64,000 nt of DNA, from NCBI GenBank assembly GCA_903813345.2, contig CAIIXF020000005.1, positions 38,693,375 to 38,757,374 of the forward strand, written 5' to 3'. The notes under the pieces are model-generated. The model searched no databases. It saw only the letters and a list, made by a program, of their open reading frames with translations, and had not been told where the DNA came from. Positions within the stretch are counted from its first letter, which is position 1; each line of letters starts with the position of its first letter. The DNA is from Owenia fusiformis (lineage: Eukaryota; Annelida; Polychaeta; Sabellida; Oweniidae). A program made the translations under genes and the position numbers. Positions 27,183 to 40,066 of the stretch are shown one piece after another.

Positions 27183-29151
27183 GATATAAAGGTCAAAAGT
27201 ATATATTAATTAGTAGAACTTACCACTCAAGCTTGTGTTTGTCAGGAGGGGAAGGGGGAGAATAAGCCCCGAAAACTCAAGTTTGAATATTTCAAATTCA
27301 AGACTGAGACACCCAAGTGACCCCAACAATGCAGCCTTTGAATTGCTTTCATATAGCTAGATTATATTTCCAATTTAGTAAAAAAGAATTATGAAAAAAC
27401 GCTCTTGAGTATTTATAGCTTTATATAGAATTTTGCTTGAGGGCTTGGTCCAGCCGTCGTTGATTGCGGGATTAATGGCAAAGTTAGGTGAATACACACT
27501 TGGCGGGATCAATAAACAATTAACAACTTGCATTACGCCAAACAAGCCTTAAGTGTTTCCCTCAAAACGGAAAATAGGAACTGTATACAACAAGTTATTG
27601 TTTGTAACGAAAGTGTAAACTTTCTAGAAAGTGTGTTGTATTTGTTTGCGCAGCAAATGAACAACATCAATAGAAAGTATGCATTAACGAAAGGTGTTGT
27701 GTTTATATGAATTATGCCCATTTACTGGTCTATACTTAGTATCGACTGTCCATTTATTTTTGTTAAGATACTTATCTGAGGCAATATCCGATAACCTTGC
27801 TTTAATCAACTCAAACTTTAAATAGTCACAATTCCATGATGTCATAGTAGGATAATATGTATATAATCCCACGAGGATGTTTCAATTATGTTTCCTCCAA
27901 TTTTGATTTTGGTTTATTTAGGTATATAGTATATATTATTATAGTCTATATATTTTTTCAGTTTCAAGATGCTCCTGAAAATACAAAACTGTGTGAATAT
28001 GTTTCCAACCTCCTTTGCAGCATCACTCATGGTTGTCATAGTAACAGCATTAGCAAACAGTAAACAGGTGCAGTTGTTTCATACTCGACAGAAACAACAA
28101 TAAAAACGATCTCTATTTGTTTACCAAGCTCTTCATTGTCGCCAAGTGCCTTAGACCTGTCAAATGGAAATCAGAAAAAGGTTTTATTAATTGGCTCAAA
28201 TCTCTTTGTTTCCGCAGTTTATGTATTTACGCTGTGTTTTAAGGAAAAGTACGATTTATCAGGTTTGAGTAAATGTAGCGGTGCATAGATTTATCAGTTC
28301 TAGAATATACGTCACTTAAATTGTAAAATACTTTACAATGTATTAAGTAATTTAAAGTCTTGATACGGGAAACATTTTTTTTCTTTATCTTGTTTTGTCC
28401 CACTTGTTACGAGAGAAGTATTTCCTGGTTTCTTTGCGAGAGTTGTTATGTTGAGTTGACCTCGAAAAATTCGAAAAAAATGATCGTGGTTTAGTTGTAA
28501 TAATGTGTATTGATATCAATTATTTATCAATAAATATGAAGTCAATAAAGATAAGAATTCACACGATGGTATGTTTTATTTATTAAAGGCGATGTGTAAT
28601 GTGAAAACTTTATGAGTCATAGGAAATTATTAAAAAATTTGTGTTTTTTCAGTAACTGTGTACCTTGTAACTGATATGAAATGGTATTGTAAGATATAAT
28701 GATAACAATTCATTAACTCATTAGAAGTTGTCCTGATTTGTCAGGTTCCTTCTTCATCCAATGATATTTGTACGCACACAATGATAAGGAAAATTATTCA
28801 AATTATTAAAAAAATATTTCTAACTTGTCTTAAGTTATTACACTAGTGAATTTTAACATTACAATACATTTTATTTTATGGTATGGTTTATTTTTCTTTA
28901 ATTTTTTTCTCGGTGTGACTTTTTACAAAGATTTGGTAATTATTTTCTTCTTTTAGGGGCATGGCCAGCTTTCAGTCACAGGAATGTGATAGTGGCTTAA
29001 GCAAGTCAAAAAAACATTTTAAGTTATATTTTGAATTTTACAAAGATTAACTTCCTTCAAAACTGAGGTAGAAGCTTCAAATAAAAAAAACATTTTAAAT
29101 CTCTTCTCTTTTATTTGATGATTCTATTTGTATTATTAGTTTGGGGGAGGG

Positions 29152-29211
29152 GTGTTTACATTTAGAGATGTTTGGATAATAGAGGTGTTCATATATACAA
29201 GTTTTACTGTA
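29152..29211 (+). mobile_element. Right-end fragment of pogo/Tigger-like MITE
   Basis: GTGTTTACATTTAGAGATG, then AGAGGTGTTCATATATACAA ending GTTTTACTGTA, matching the right third of the intact copy at 58752-58933. The left part is absent. Confidence 0.65.
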
Positions 29212-30170
29212 TTCATTTATTATGTGATAAGATATCATTGATGATGTAATCTCACTACAATATGAATAGGCGTTCTACTATCAGTGCCTTATCCTATTAC
29301 TGTTATGTAAAAAGTGACACATCTTTTTTATTTTATCTGAATAACTCCATTGTAAACTGCATCAGAAGTTACTTCTATAAATAAGACAAATTGTTCTAGT
29401 CCATATAAAGAGATTGACTCTTTGCAAGAGCTTGTTTTCATCTGCACTCTTAAAATTATGGATAATTCTTAAATCTGGTCAAATTATCCATTCAGAAAAA
29501 TAGTTACTAGAATATAATTTCTGGCTGTACATAGATGGCACTTCAGTCCACATTGAAACTCCCATAAAAGGCCATAAAAGATTCATTTGAGTTCATCGTG
29601 ATGTTATCAGCATCCCAACTAATATTTTCTGTCATAGCGAGAGGGTGTTATGGTCAACCTGAGGAATCAGGGTAAAATGATTGTGTACTGTGATCAGAAT
29701 CAATGCCAGAAACTGGTCTTTTCATGACAATTTCTATACAGTAGTCTCTATAAAGGGGATTAATTACGATAGTGTCTTCTAGGTGCATATGTGTCATAAA
29801 CACAATACAGAAAAAATACTGTAATAATAACATGTTCTAATTTGCTAGCATCTTTATTTCGCTAATGGGTCTATTCAAGAATTTGATAGTTTGTAAATAA
29901 GTGATTTAAGTATTGAAATCATCAATGTTTACAGTTAAGTTAATGAATTCTGTGTGCAAGTGAATTTTAAAAATGCGAACAAAAAAGGAATTAGAAGAGA
30001 TAGAGGGTATAAAATTTGGTATAAAAGATGTTGTTCTTACAATTTTTTTTATTTTCTAAAAAATAGATATTTGATCAAATATAGTTTTAAGATGCAGAAA
30101 TGTCCAAATTCATCAAAATTAAAAAAGGACCCCTTGTTAAACTTTATCAGATAACCTAAAAAAAAATTGA

Positions 30171-30210
30171 AGGATTATCCTGAAAAAGGAAGGATTATCC
30201 TGAAAAAGGA
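30171..30210 (+). repeat. Tandem duplication of a 20-mer
   Basis: AGGATTATCCTGAAAAAGGA occurs twice head to tail. Confidence 0.95.
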
Positions 30211-31049
30211 AGAAGAAAGATTTTGACCACATGTCATTGTTATTAATATCCCTTTGATTCGGAGTGATGCTTAACTGTAATATTTGGAGAAAAGATGAGA
30301 CGTGACAACGAGTACATAAACAATATAATCGCACCATCAGATTGAGTTTTACTAACCCCTTATGATAGTTATAGCACCTGTCATTATGGAAAACTCCCGA
30401 AATTATTTCTATAAACATTGACAATGGATGAGATTTCTGCATAATCCCCGGATTATTTATCCTCTGTTTATTACAGTGCATTTTGTCTGGTGTTTTGCGG
30501 CATTTAATTCACAGATTATGTTTACTGTATTGTATGCGTGTGACTCAGTCCGTTTAATTATGAATAAATGCTGGAATAAAGGCCTGGTACTCCAAAGAGC
30601 ATCCCTCCTTTGTGAGACAATATTTGTTGAGCTGCAAATATAAATGACCTTCTTTTGCTCAAACTCGTGACCCCCCTCTCGTCATTCGTGTTCGTATTTG
30701 ACTATTTGTCACACGCATCTCTCTATTTTCAACCACACGGAGAGAAAGGAAGATGATCGCTGTTGATTTAGTGTTTATTAAAACTTAATCATTTTCAATT
30801 TCATAAATAATGTATTTGGGTTGTTTTGTTGGTTTCGATGCTTGCTTACTTCCTGGAGTTATTATATTCATTTTTTTTAATTTCCTCCTCAACAAAATAT
30901 GTATGATAAAAAGAAGTAAGCTTTGCACATTATTATGATGTCAAATCAGTAATACCACAACTTGACGATAATTAGAATTAAACACTAGCATTTGGCAATA
31001 CATAAAAAATAAAGCTGACATCATGTTCACATATAGTATCTCTGTTCTA

Positions 31050-31067
31050 ATATATATATATATATAT
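31050..31067 (+). repeat. AT dinucleotide microsatellite
   Basis: About nine TA repeats followed by a T run. Confidence 0.9.
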
Positions 31068-34000
31068 TTTTTTTAAGGCAGTTCTGATATGAATTGGAAG
31101 TTAAGAAAGAAAATGATCCCCAGCGTAAACAGCAGCTCAGATGTACACATGCAACAAATACATTCTTTATTCATCAATTCTGGTGCATTTTTTATTGAGA
31201 AATAATGCTCAGTTATCTGGTCTTGAAATGGTGTTTAAAGTAGAGAAAGATTGATCTTTTGGCTAACTAACTTATATGCCATGGTCAAGTCTATAAATGG
31301 TCGAACTAAAGGCTCTTAACAAACAATCACCATATTAAAGTTTATTGGAACAACAAAGCCCCGATGCGATTATTATTTGTATTTACACTGTTGTTGTCCA
31401 CGTCTTAGCTTTGATTGTTTGTCTTGAGACTTAGCCCTTTCAGCATCAAGTCAACAGTGCAGACTGTATTATGTACTTTCTCTTGTGTTCAATTGACAAA
31501 CATTAAATCCTGTAATATAATATAGAACGAATTGACGTGTAGGTCACAACAAAAAGAAAGTAGTTCCGGTGAATCCTGCTTGATGCATTTGATGCGTTTA
31601 AGCCGAGCTAACAATAGCGCTCTCTGAGATAATTAAAGAAAAATAGGAGTTGTTTATTTGTGTATTTCACTATTGAACGGTTTATCTGACTCAATGTAAA
31701 CTTCAATAACCATATCTCATATCAAAACGGAAATGAATCGCCATCTGTGATCTAGTTAATATTTGTGATCACATCATCATTTTCGAACGATCCTTTTGTG
31801 CATTAAAAGGCCTTGTAATGTTTCTCGGACAAGAAGCAATATAATTTATGATGGTTTAAAGGAAAACATAATTTTCTAAATGGCCATTATGTGTTCCTTT
31901 CCAAATCTCCCAAAAGCTGCTTATAAACCATTCTTGAATTATCATGAAAATCACGATAGTATTTTAACCGCAATCATTTAGTACTGTTTTAGTGCCATAA
32001 CGAGCGATGTTTTTGAGGGATAGTAAAAGGTCAAAGTTCATTGAACCATTCCAGTAAATTGTTGCGAAAAATCAAAAGTAGTTGTCGAAATGATTACATT
32101 GAAACAAATCTATAATACTCCTGAGCACAATCCATCGTCTAAACAGTATTGATTCGGGAAGGAATTATCTCTGTTGATGTTGTGTTGTATTTGCTATTCC
32201 TTTCCAAAAAGTACCAAAATGTCAAAAACGTTTTAATTTTCATTCAGTTAATCCGTTATAGGTTTCTTGGGTTCCTCTGAATTGAACAGATATTAAAGTT
32301 TCAACTTTCTAATTGATGATGTGATTTCTTGTTTATTCCTTGCAATCGCATGGTTTTGAAGAATGAACAGTATGAATTTAGTTAGATTATGTAAAGGTTT
32401 CTTCATCTGAGAATAAACAGGCGTGACCAATACACATAATGGACTCTTAATCAAGATTTGTGTTCTTCATTGTATTCTAGATCTAAATACAGACCACCTT
32501 TAACTCTTGTATATCAAATTTAATCATTTTTCAAATCAATATAAATCTGTAGTTTTGATTATAACAAATTGTTACAACGGTTTTCTTAAACGATTTGGGT
32601 TACATGTATATACTGCATCACACCACAGTATCTGAATCATATTTTATTATTATCTTATATTGGCTTCTTTATATCGAAGAATCGATGCCATTTGATAATG
32701 ATGTTAAGTTTATATCACCATGTTTTTGTTATGGCTGTATGTCTTTCCCAAATAATAGTGGGTTTATTGATTTTTTATAAAGGGGAATTAGTCTTATCTT
32801 TCCTTCACAAGCCACTGGAATGGAAACAAATATGATTAGTAAATTGCATTTTCATATCGATTGTTTATATTGTAGTGTAACACCATATAATCCCATTCCG
32901 CATTTGGTAGAGGAAATTAGCTTAATACAGGGTGACCCACTTGTTTTGCATCTGCTTGAGGAAATTTGGGTATGTACAGGGTGTTGCAAATTTTTGCTTT
33001 AGCATTGTAACTTTTGCTTACCCTGTCACAGCTGTCTTGTGCCATTGTATAGTTCATTTCACAATTCGTACCTTATTTTGATAAACACCTCTTAAAGTTT
33101 AAGATCATTAGAGCAGGCCACAAGTGTTTGAATTAGTAGCTGTTCAAAATACAAAATATATTTTTACATGATAGATTCTATCTATTTCAATTCATTTATT
33201 AAATGTTTTGTTATGAATTGCTTTTATTTCTGATCTTATATTAATGAATTGAATGTCATCATAAGTTGTTTGATGATGTAACAAGATTAGAGCCTTAGAG
33301 GCTGCAATGTATATTCACCATTAAAGCTATTATGGGACAATGATCTATGATGCGATCTTGATCCTCTCTTCTGAAGACCCTCAAGGCCCTACCTTCTGCC
33401 CTGATACAATACCACTCCTCTTTGTAATGTAATACAATTGATGCAGCCTCTTTCAACTGATTCCCAATTTAGTTAAACCATACTTGCTTTTTTCTGAATT
33501 GAAAAAAAATATACATATACTGTACATATATTGTAGTATGTCTATTAACATTTAATTTTGAATTAAAGTTTATGAACTTTTTATTAGTCATTCTTTTTCT
33601 TGTCATGATTGTGAAGCATGTCATGACTTTATGCAAGGTCCATCCACTGATGTAATAAACTACTGTGTAAATGTCATGAATTATTCAAAGATGTTGATGT
33701 TTGTAATTATGATAAATTTAATGGATTTTTACATTCCAATTAATGTAGCGGATTTCAGGCGTAAAACAATCAAATCAACTCATCATTTGACTATATTTAA
33801 TTGTACTTATTGTACTTTTAGTATATAAGGTATACGGATGTCATTGGATAAAAATGTGAGGATTTTTTACATCAATAATTTAGAATATCAAGAAATGGGA
33901 GTGTTTTGGTAATAAAAAGTGCTTTTAGCTTTATTATACTGTTTATCATTATCTGATCTTATTATTTTATAATTCAACCAAAACATTTTTTGTTTTGAGA

Positions 34001-34580
34001 AATTGGTTTATTTGCTCGAAGTCTAGTATGTCTATCCTTCTCATTTTGTGGATAATTAAATTCCTTCAGAACGACACAACTAGCTGTTATTTCAGTAAAC
34101 CTAATATTATATATATATATATTAAATACATAGAATGTATTTTTTTCTAATAAATATCACATGGAGACATTTTGAAATGCAATATTTTGGAAATAACAAT
34201 CAATATTAGATAAAGACTAAAAGTTATCTTCTCACATAATGGCCGACAACATATGATGGAGTAGGTCAATAAACACGATCGATTCCCTAAGTCACAGATT
34301 TGACTTGGGTAAATAGTAATTTCACTTGTCTTTATATTGTAAATACGCTCAATCAGTGATTTGGAAAATCAGGGTTGGAGCTTTTATGTCCAATTATTTC
34401 ATATTACAAATTAACTATTTTATCATGGAGAATACTTCGAGATGTTTATCATTGTTTGGTTCAGTCAATTGGGAATACAATTTTCAGGGTAATGGAACAT
34501 TTTTAATAATGTTCAGATTATTGTCATATTGATTTAGGGTATCATTTGTTAGATTTATGTGATCTGGTTTTCCTGGTTTT

Positions 34581-34666
34581 GATTTTCCTGACACAAGGAC
34601 GCATCAATCTTTACCCCATAATATAAAACAATTAGACGCTTTCCCTAGCCACACTCAATATATTGA
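34581..34666 (+). repeat. 86-bp direct repeat, first copy
   Basis: Starts GATTTTCCTGACACAAGGAC and ends ACTCAATATATTGA. The same 86-bp segment, with a handful of substitutions, recurs at 34930-35015. Between the two lies about 260 bp that includes an R2 repeat. Confidence 0.9.
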
Positions 34667-34765
34667 ACTTACTTAAGAGAAATATTTTTTTAGGTCAGAA
34701 ATATTTTTACTTGACTTAAGGAAAGTAATTTAAAATTGCTGTTGAATTTTATGTTATATTTACAT

Positions 34766-34860
34766 ATATCGTTATTATCTCCAACTTTTTGTGGACAATG
34801 TTCGGCATTTTGGCATTTGGTGGTTGGCGTTCTGAGTTCGGCATCTGTAACAAATGAGTT
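34766..34860 (+). repeat. Dispersed repeat family R2, copy D
   Basis: Contains TTATCTCCAACTTTTTGTGG, GGCATTTTGGCATTTGGTGG and GGCATCTGTAACAAATGAG. The closing GTGACATTTTG block is missing. Confidence 0.75.
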
Positions 34861-34929
34861 TTATTGTTTGTTTTCTAATAGGTTACATTTTATCAAATGG
34901 TTCAGCCCTCTTGAGAAACGGGATTTAGT

Positions 34930-35015
34930 GATTTTCCTGACACGAGGACCCATCCATCTTTACCCCATATTATAAGACAATTAGACGCTTTCCCTAACCC
35001 CACTCACTATATTGA
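34930..35015 (+). repeat. 86-bp direct repeat, second copy
   Basis: Starts GATTTTCCTGACACGAGGAC and ends ACTCACTATATTGA, aligned end to end with 34581-34666. Confidence 0.9.
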
Positions 35016-35700
35016 CAGTTCTAATTAATATTATGCAAATGGCCAACAACAACAATTCTGTATTGACTCATCATTAATTTTTCACTGTATTGATATAATC
35101 AATCACTCCAAGACAAGTAGAACCTCTTACAGAATTTCTAACCCTTTTTACATCATTTACTCGCATTTTGTAAAAAAATCAAGAGAAGTAATAATGGTAT
35201 ATATCAAAATGCAATTAATATATACTATACCCCATTATGCAATAAACAGGATTGCCGCAAAATGTCTATTTCTTATTATTTCTTAGGATTATTTATTTCA
35301 GTTTTGTGACGGAAAATTGAAGCTCTGTGGCAACTAATAGCCAAGTAAGCTGGCAGATTTTGTTAATGACTCAAAGTTAAATTCAGGCTTTGTTTTATTT
35401 ATATTTCATGAAAACAAAAGATAGTGGCTTTTATATCCCTGGTATCGGTGGTAAACCATGATTTATGAAATGTTTATAATTCTTAGAATTTTTATTCATA
35501 TGTGGGATATATAAATAACTTTTTATATGATTTTATCATTCATTAGATCTTTAAGTCATAAATGGCCACTATAAAGCCATGTTATTTATGACGGGAACAG
35601 ATGTTTAATTCGCGCTTTTAACACCAAATCTAAAGCTAATTTTCTATAGAGAGACGATCAGTTTGTTTCAGGTCCCTCTACGTCATTTTGGTTGAAACAA

Positions 35701-35911
35701 CAGGCCCGTAGCCAGGATTTGCCAAGGGGGGGTTCAGTTTTCAAAAATTTCGAGGGGGGGTTCACATTTGACAATTTTGGCCCAAATATGGCTAAAATCA
35801 CTTGAAAAGTGCTCAAAATGGTGAAAAACTGCATGATTTTGAAAAAAAATTTGGCCAGGGGGGGGGGGTTCGCCCGAACCCTGCGAACCCCCCCCCCTGG
35901 CTACGGGCCTG
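35701..35911 (+). mobile_element. CAGGCCCGTAGCCAGG-family element, complete (211 bp)
   Basis: The two 16-bp ends, CAGGCCCGTAGCCAGG and CCTGGCTACGGGCCTG, are perfect inverted repeats. It is flanked by the exact 5-bp direct repeat AACAA (35696-35700 and 35912-35916). The interior has G-runs, a matching C-run near the right end and the words TTCACATTTGACAATTTTGG and GTGAAAAACTGCATGATTTT. Non-coding; a short non-autonomous DNA element. The superfamily is not certain. Confidence 0.9.
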
Positions 35912-36249
35912 AACAATCTTTCGAGTTTAATGCTAGATGTGTTTTACCCTGAATTAGCAGTTAATGTATCAAATTTTGTCTTGTAATGAAGCATTTATTA
36001 ATGAAATCCTTTAATCTCTTTTATGAATGGGGATGGTACAGCCATAAACAATAATATAAATGTATTATTTAATTTTGACATTGTTGTTTTATTTTATTTT
36101 AAATTGCATTGATTTTTGGAATCTATGGGTCCAATTTTGCGAATACAATGATTGATATTACCCTTTTAAGATGAACCAACTTGCTCCTACTCTGAAAATA
36201 TTGGATGATTAAACCTTTAAACTCCCTGAAATACAGTTTTCCTAAATAC

Positions 36250-36400
36250 CAGGCCCATGAGGCCATGACCAGCTTATGCCAGGGGGGGGGGTTCACTTTT
36301 CAAAAATTCCAGGGGGGTTAACATTTGATAACTTTGGCCTATTAAATCACTTGTAAAGTGCCTAGAATGGTGAAAACTGCATGAAAAATGTCATGTCTAT
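36250..36400 (+). mobile_element. Degraded CAGGCCCGTAGCCAGG-family copy
   Basis: CAGGCCCATGAGGCCATGAC start, then a G-run, TTCACTTTTCAAAAATTCCA, AACATTTGATAACTTTGGCC and GTGAAAACTGCATGAAAAAT, in the same order as the complete element. The right terminus is lost. Confidence 0.7.
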
Positions 36401-37138
36401 AGTCAGAGGGTAGCATAGTAACCGATACTCAAGGGTATGGCCATCTCGCATTCAGGGTGATATTTTTAGTGTTTTTTCCAAAAGAAGCTGTTAATCCAAA
36501 CAATGTGAAGATGATGAGAGTTAAAATATTCTGCCATTGTCATTATTTCTTTTTGGGATAAAGTACAAGCTAATTTGTTTTGTCTTGTATTGTCTCGAGA
36601 ATGATGCATCTCAGTATTGTTACTCCGTAATGGGTCTTTCCATACATTACGTACATGACGTTATAGTTATTTGTAGATTGTTTGCGGAATTTTGTCGGTA
36701 AACTATAATTAAATTCACAGTAGAAATATGATAAACTACATCAGGGTCTGTTTACCAATGATAAACCTTACTGAATGCAATAAACCATATTCTAGATTTA
36801 ATTACTAAACTAATTAAATTACATGTTTTAGTTCGTTTTAAATACCATTCACAATTATCTTGTTTACGCTTCACTTGTTTTTGCTAGCAAATTGTATACT
36901 CTATAAACAAAACTGAAGATAAAAATAAATTCTATCCATGGGTAAATGTTGAATCAGACTTAGAAATCGTCGTTTTCCCGGATGAGTTTATCGTCAAGGA
37001 TATCATTTCTCTGTGCAAAATAGCATGTTGAGAGAACATTCAAAATGTGAGAAATTTGGGAGGAAATATTCAATATTTTTTGAATCGGCAAACTTCAATA
37101 AAATGTTGGTTTTTTAATCAAATAGGTCCAGATTTAGA

Positions 37139-37312
37139 ATACTCTAAAACCTGTCTAATTCAAATACTAATGGCAACTGGTCAAAAAGTGTTCGGATTTG
37201 CAGGTGTTTACACTTCAAGGTTTCTTAATATGTAAATCAACGTGACAAAGAAAAGTGTTCACTTTAAGTAATTTTTGGTATGAGAGGTGTTCAGATATAC
37301 AGGTTTTCCTGT
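37139..37312 (+). mobile_element. Pogo/Tigger-like MITE copy
   Basis: Left end CTCTAAAACCTGTCTAATTC, right end TTCAGATATACAGGTTTTCC, with internal AAAAAGTGTTCGGATTTGCA and AAAGTGTTCACTTT. Terminal bases are mutated relative to CAGTAAAACCTG. No coding capacity. Confidence 0.75.
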
Positions 37313-39376
37313 GATTGATACTCTTCTTTTAGTTACCTCACATATTTCCTTTTTTAGAATTCATAGTAAACAATTAAATTGAAATAGGTATTTAAGTGAT
37401 AATTGACATATGTTTTTTCTTAATGATTCTAAAATCGTTTTATAGACTTTTTATGACTCATTATTACAACTTTCTTATGTAAGTTTCTAGACATTAAAAA
37501 ATTCATGAAGTATTTTATGAACATACGGAGTAAAGTTAAGGATGGTTTATATTGTTTGCCCGGTAGTATAATCATATATTTATGATTTGCTGTAAACTGC
37601 CAGCAAAACCTACTTTTAGAATCTGTTTAATTGTTTGTCATATTAGTTTATAATTTCCTGTACATTTTTTTAATCTACCCATTTAATTGGATAAAAGTTC
37701 ATCATATGATTGTTATGTTATAGGCTTAATTTGAAAAGCACATCAGCTTGTTTATTAAGTGAGGTTCTATTCTTAGCGCACTGTCTGTGTTCCATCTCCG
37801 GTTGCCATGGAAACTAGTATTATTCTGATTCTTGTTATATTTGGGGCAGTGAGGCAGAAGAGAGTTTCATATACACCACAATTTCTCAGATTATAATAAC
37901 GCATTATTGATTTCTTGAAACAACAAGCAAATACAGTACATTCTAAGCTAATAGCTAGGTTTAATTCCACGATATAATATTTAGGCAATATAGCACATAT
38001 CTAGGCTCCCTCTAGTGGTGAAATCATAACTTGCTCATAAGAAAGGAATCGGGGATCACTGAGTACAACAGTTGATATAATATACAGTCATCAAATAAAC
38101 TATGATCTAAATGAACAATAAGACACACTAAAGGTGCACTGGTGCACGGTTGGTCAGTTTTGTTTGTTGAATAGATATCTGAAGCAGAGTGTCTAATATT
38201 ACTACACAGTACACATATACGGAAGAAACATGCTTACCATCTCTTTACAGGTCAGTTTGGATTAATTCAATATTATCTATTTGATCAATTAACTGTTTTA
38301 TTGAATAATAATTTATGATTTGGAATTATATTTATGTGGTGCAGAGAGTATGCCAAGAGCAGCTCAAGTTACAAGAATTCTGCATGCTTTGTATTAAATC
38401 TAGAGTATTTAACATTTTAGTATTTTAAAATAGCAAGATGCAGTATAACATTTCAATTCATAAAAGATGTACTTTATTAGTAATTCTTGTATTCTGCATT
38501 TTGGAAAGCATCTTTCAAGTTATTTTAAATGAGAATCCTGCTATTGCAAAAATATACTTCGGGAAGGGTTAAAAAACTTCTGTTATTTTAACAGTTGGGT
38601 GGTCTTATAATCGTGTTGCAACATCACAGTTAAAATATCATAGTTTATGGTTTGCTATATTATATTTCATTATGCAGGCTAGAAAACCAACCAACTATAA
38701 TTCTGCAATATTTACACATCATGGATGACATTAAGTGACAAACAAATCCGATTAATAAACAGTATCCTGTTTACTTTTACATTTATCATATAACCACTCC
38801 ACGTAGCGTAGCACAGAAATTATGTTTTTCAGCTTGAGTTTAGCAAAGTTGAAATTTGAACTAGAGACTGAAGAGATACATGAAATAAGAATTAATAAAG
38901 TCAGTAGACATGTAGTTTGTCTGTTTCACTTTAATTCTTTGCCATTGCGATGTATTTAATTTAGTATATCATACTTGAATCAGGAAAAAAATCGAGGAAT
39001 TTTGATTTGAGGTATTGTTACAACTTGTCATGTTTTGCACCGCACGATTCATCCTCAGTTGACATTTGATGTATATGGATTATCAGGAAGTTTCAAAAGG
39101 TGATATTTATTTTATTTTTGAAAGACAAAGCTATAAACAGCAAAATAGAACATGTGGTTGACATTTTGTTAATGTGTGTAAATAGGATTACAATACTTCA
39201 CCTGGCGGGGACCAGGCTATCGATATATTGTTCACACATGTAATTAATTACTTTGGGGTAGGGGGTAAAAGTATATGTTGATTTTTTTACTGGAAGTGAG
39301 TTTTGATTAAAGGTCAATCAAATTATCAATTACATTTTTATAAGGAGAGGGGCCAATCTGACAAGTAATTTACTGT

Positions 39377-39515
39377 GTCACCATCATGAGTGTTGACATA
39401 TTGTCAATTTTTTGGGATGGGTTTTGGCATTCAGCTGTTGGTATTTGGTGGTGAGTGTCTGTAACTAACGGCAGGTGGTGGCATTTTGTATGTTAATACC
39501 CTAGTATGTTTTCAA
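39377..39515 (+). repeat. Dispersed repeat family R2, copy E
   Basis: GTGTCACCATCATGAGTG start, then GTGTCTGTAACTAACGGCAG and GTGGTGGCATTTTGTATG with TTAATACC. It lies about 450 bp upstream of the FoxP exon at 39971. Confidence 0.75.
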
Positions 39516-39970
39516 ACAATAATACATTTTTGACATGGCCCCTTTGTGGAGAGATAAAAAAAAGTTATTGTTCTGTTGATGAATCCAAATAAAACAATAG
39601 CTACAAAAGAACTGAATGGATGCATGATATTTGACAAGTTTGAAATGTTTTTCTATTATTCGATGCAACTCTTTGGCATATAAGTCATGCAAGAGTAGGC
39701 TGTCCGATTGTTATAGGGAAAATATTGTGAAATTGCTCGTGTAGTATTTATTATTGATAATTTGATCTTAATAACTGCTAAAACTGATAGTAAACAGTTT
39801 GAAAATAAGTGACTTAAAGGATTTCAAGTGTGTAGCAATTTCAGGTAAAATTTCAGGTAAGATTTGATGCCACCAGTAAACTCAACAACATATTGAAAAA
39901 CCCAAATGTTATGACATAATGCACAATTGATGCAATATTTTAATCGTGAATTTTTCTTATGTATTTCTAG

Positions 39971-40066
39971 GAGAATGGTGTCGATTCGGAGGCAGTAAAC
40001 CTCACACAGAACCTTGCACATAGAATCAATGGAGAAATTTCAGATGATGAACTCGACACACCACAA
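39971..40066 (+). CDS. FoxP: FoxP coding exon, N-terminal acidic segment
   Basis: Exon of 96 nt (32 codons), phase 0 at both ends. The acceptor is TTATGTATTTCTAG and the donor CAA|GTAAGA. It encodes an acidic segment starting ENGVDSEAVNLTQN and ending ISDDELDTPQ. It has no methionine in frame, so the start is upstream (best candidate 4312). The reading frame joins directly to the next exon. Vertebrate FOXP proteins also begin with a Ser/Thr- and acid-containing stretch before the glutamine-rich region, but this segment is not conserved enough to identify alone; assignment rests on position, splice sites and phase. Confidence 0.75.

Larger units (their letters stand above)
4321..39970 (+). other. 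Long FoxP intron (about 35.6 kb)
   Basis: AT-rich, gene-free stretch between the candidate start-codon exon and the first Q-rich-side coding exon. I found no convincing coding exon, tRNA or other RNA gene in it. It holds the minisatellites, inverted-repeat elements and dispersed repeats listed separately; the DNA between them is low-complexity AT-rich sequence. Blocks around 27420-28330, 30420-30760 and 31330-31830 are less AT-rich than average and could be conserved regulatory DNA, which cannot be tested from one sequence. Confidence 0.5.

Noticed and set aside
28957-29010. MASFQSQECDSGLS start after a pyrimidine-rich acceptor-like TTCTTTTAG
   Set aside because: The only donor (GTCAAA) is poor and in phase 2, which does not fit the phase-0 exon at 39971.
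30137-30481. 114-codon minus-strand frame
   Set aside because: Crosses a tandem 20-mer and ends in a phenylalanine-rich run; no domain recognised.
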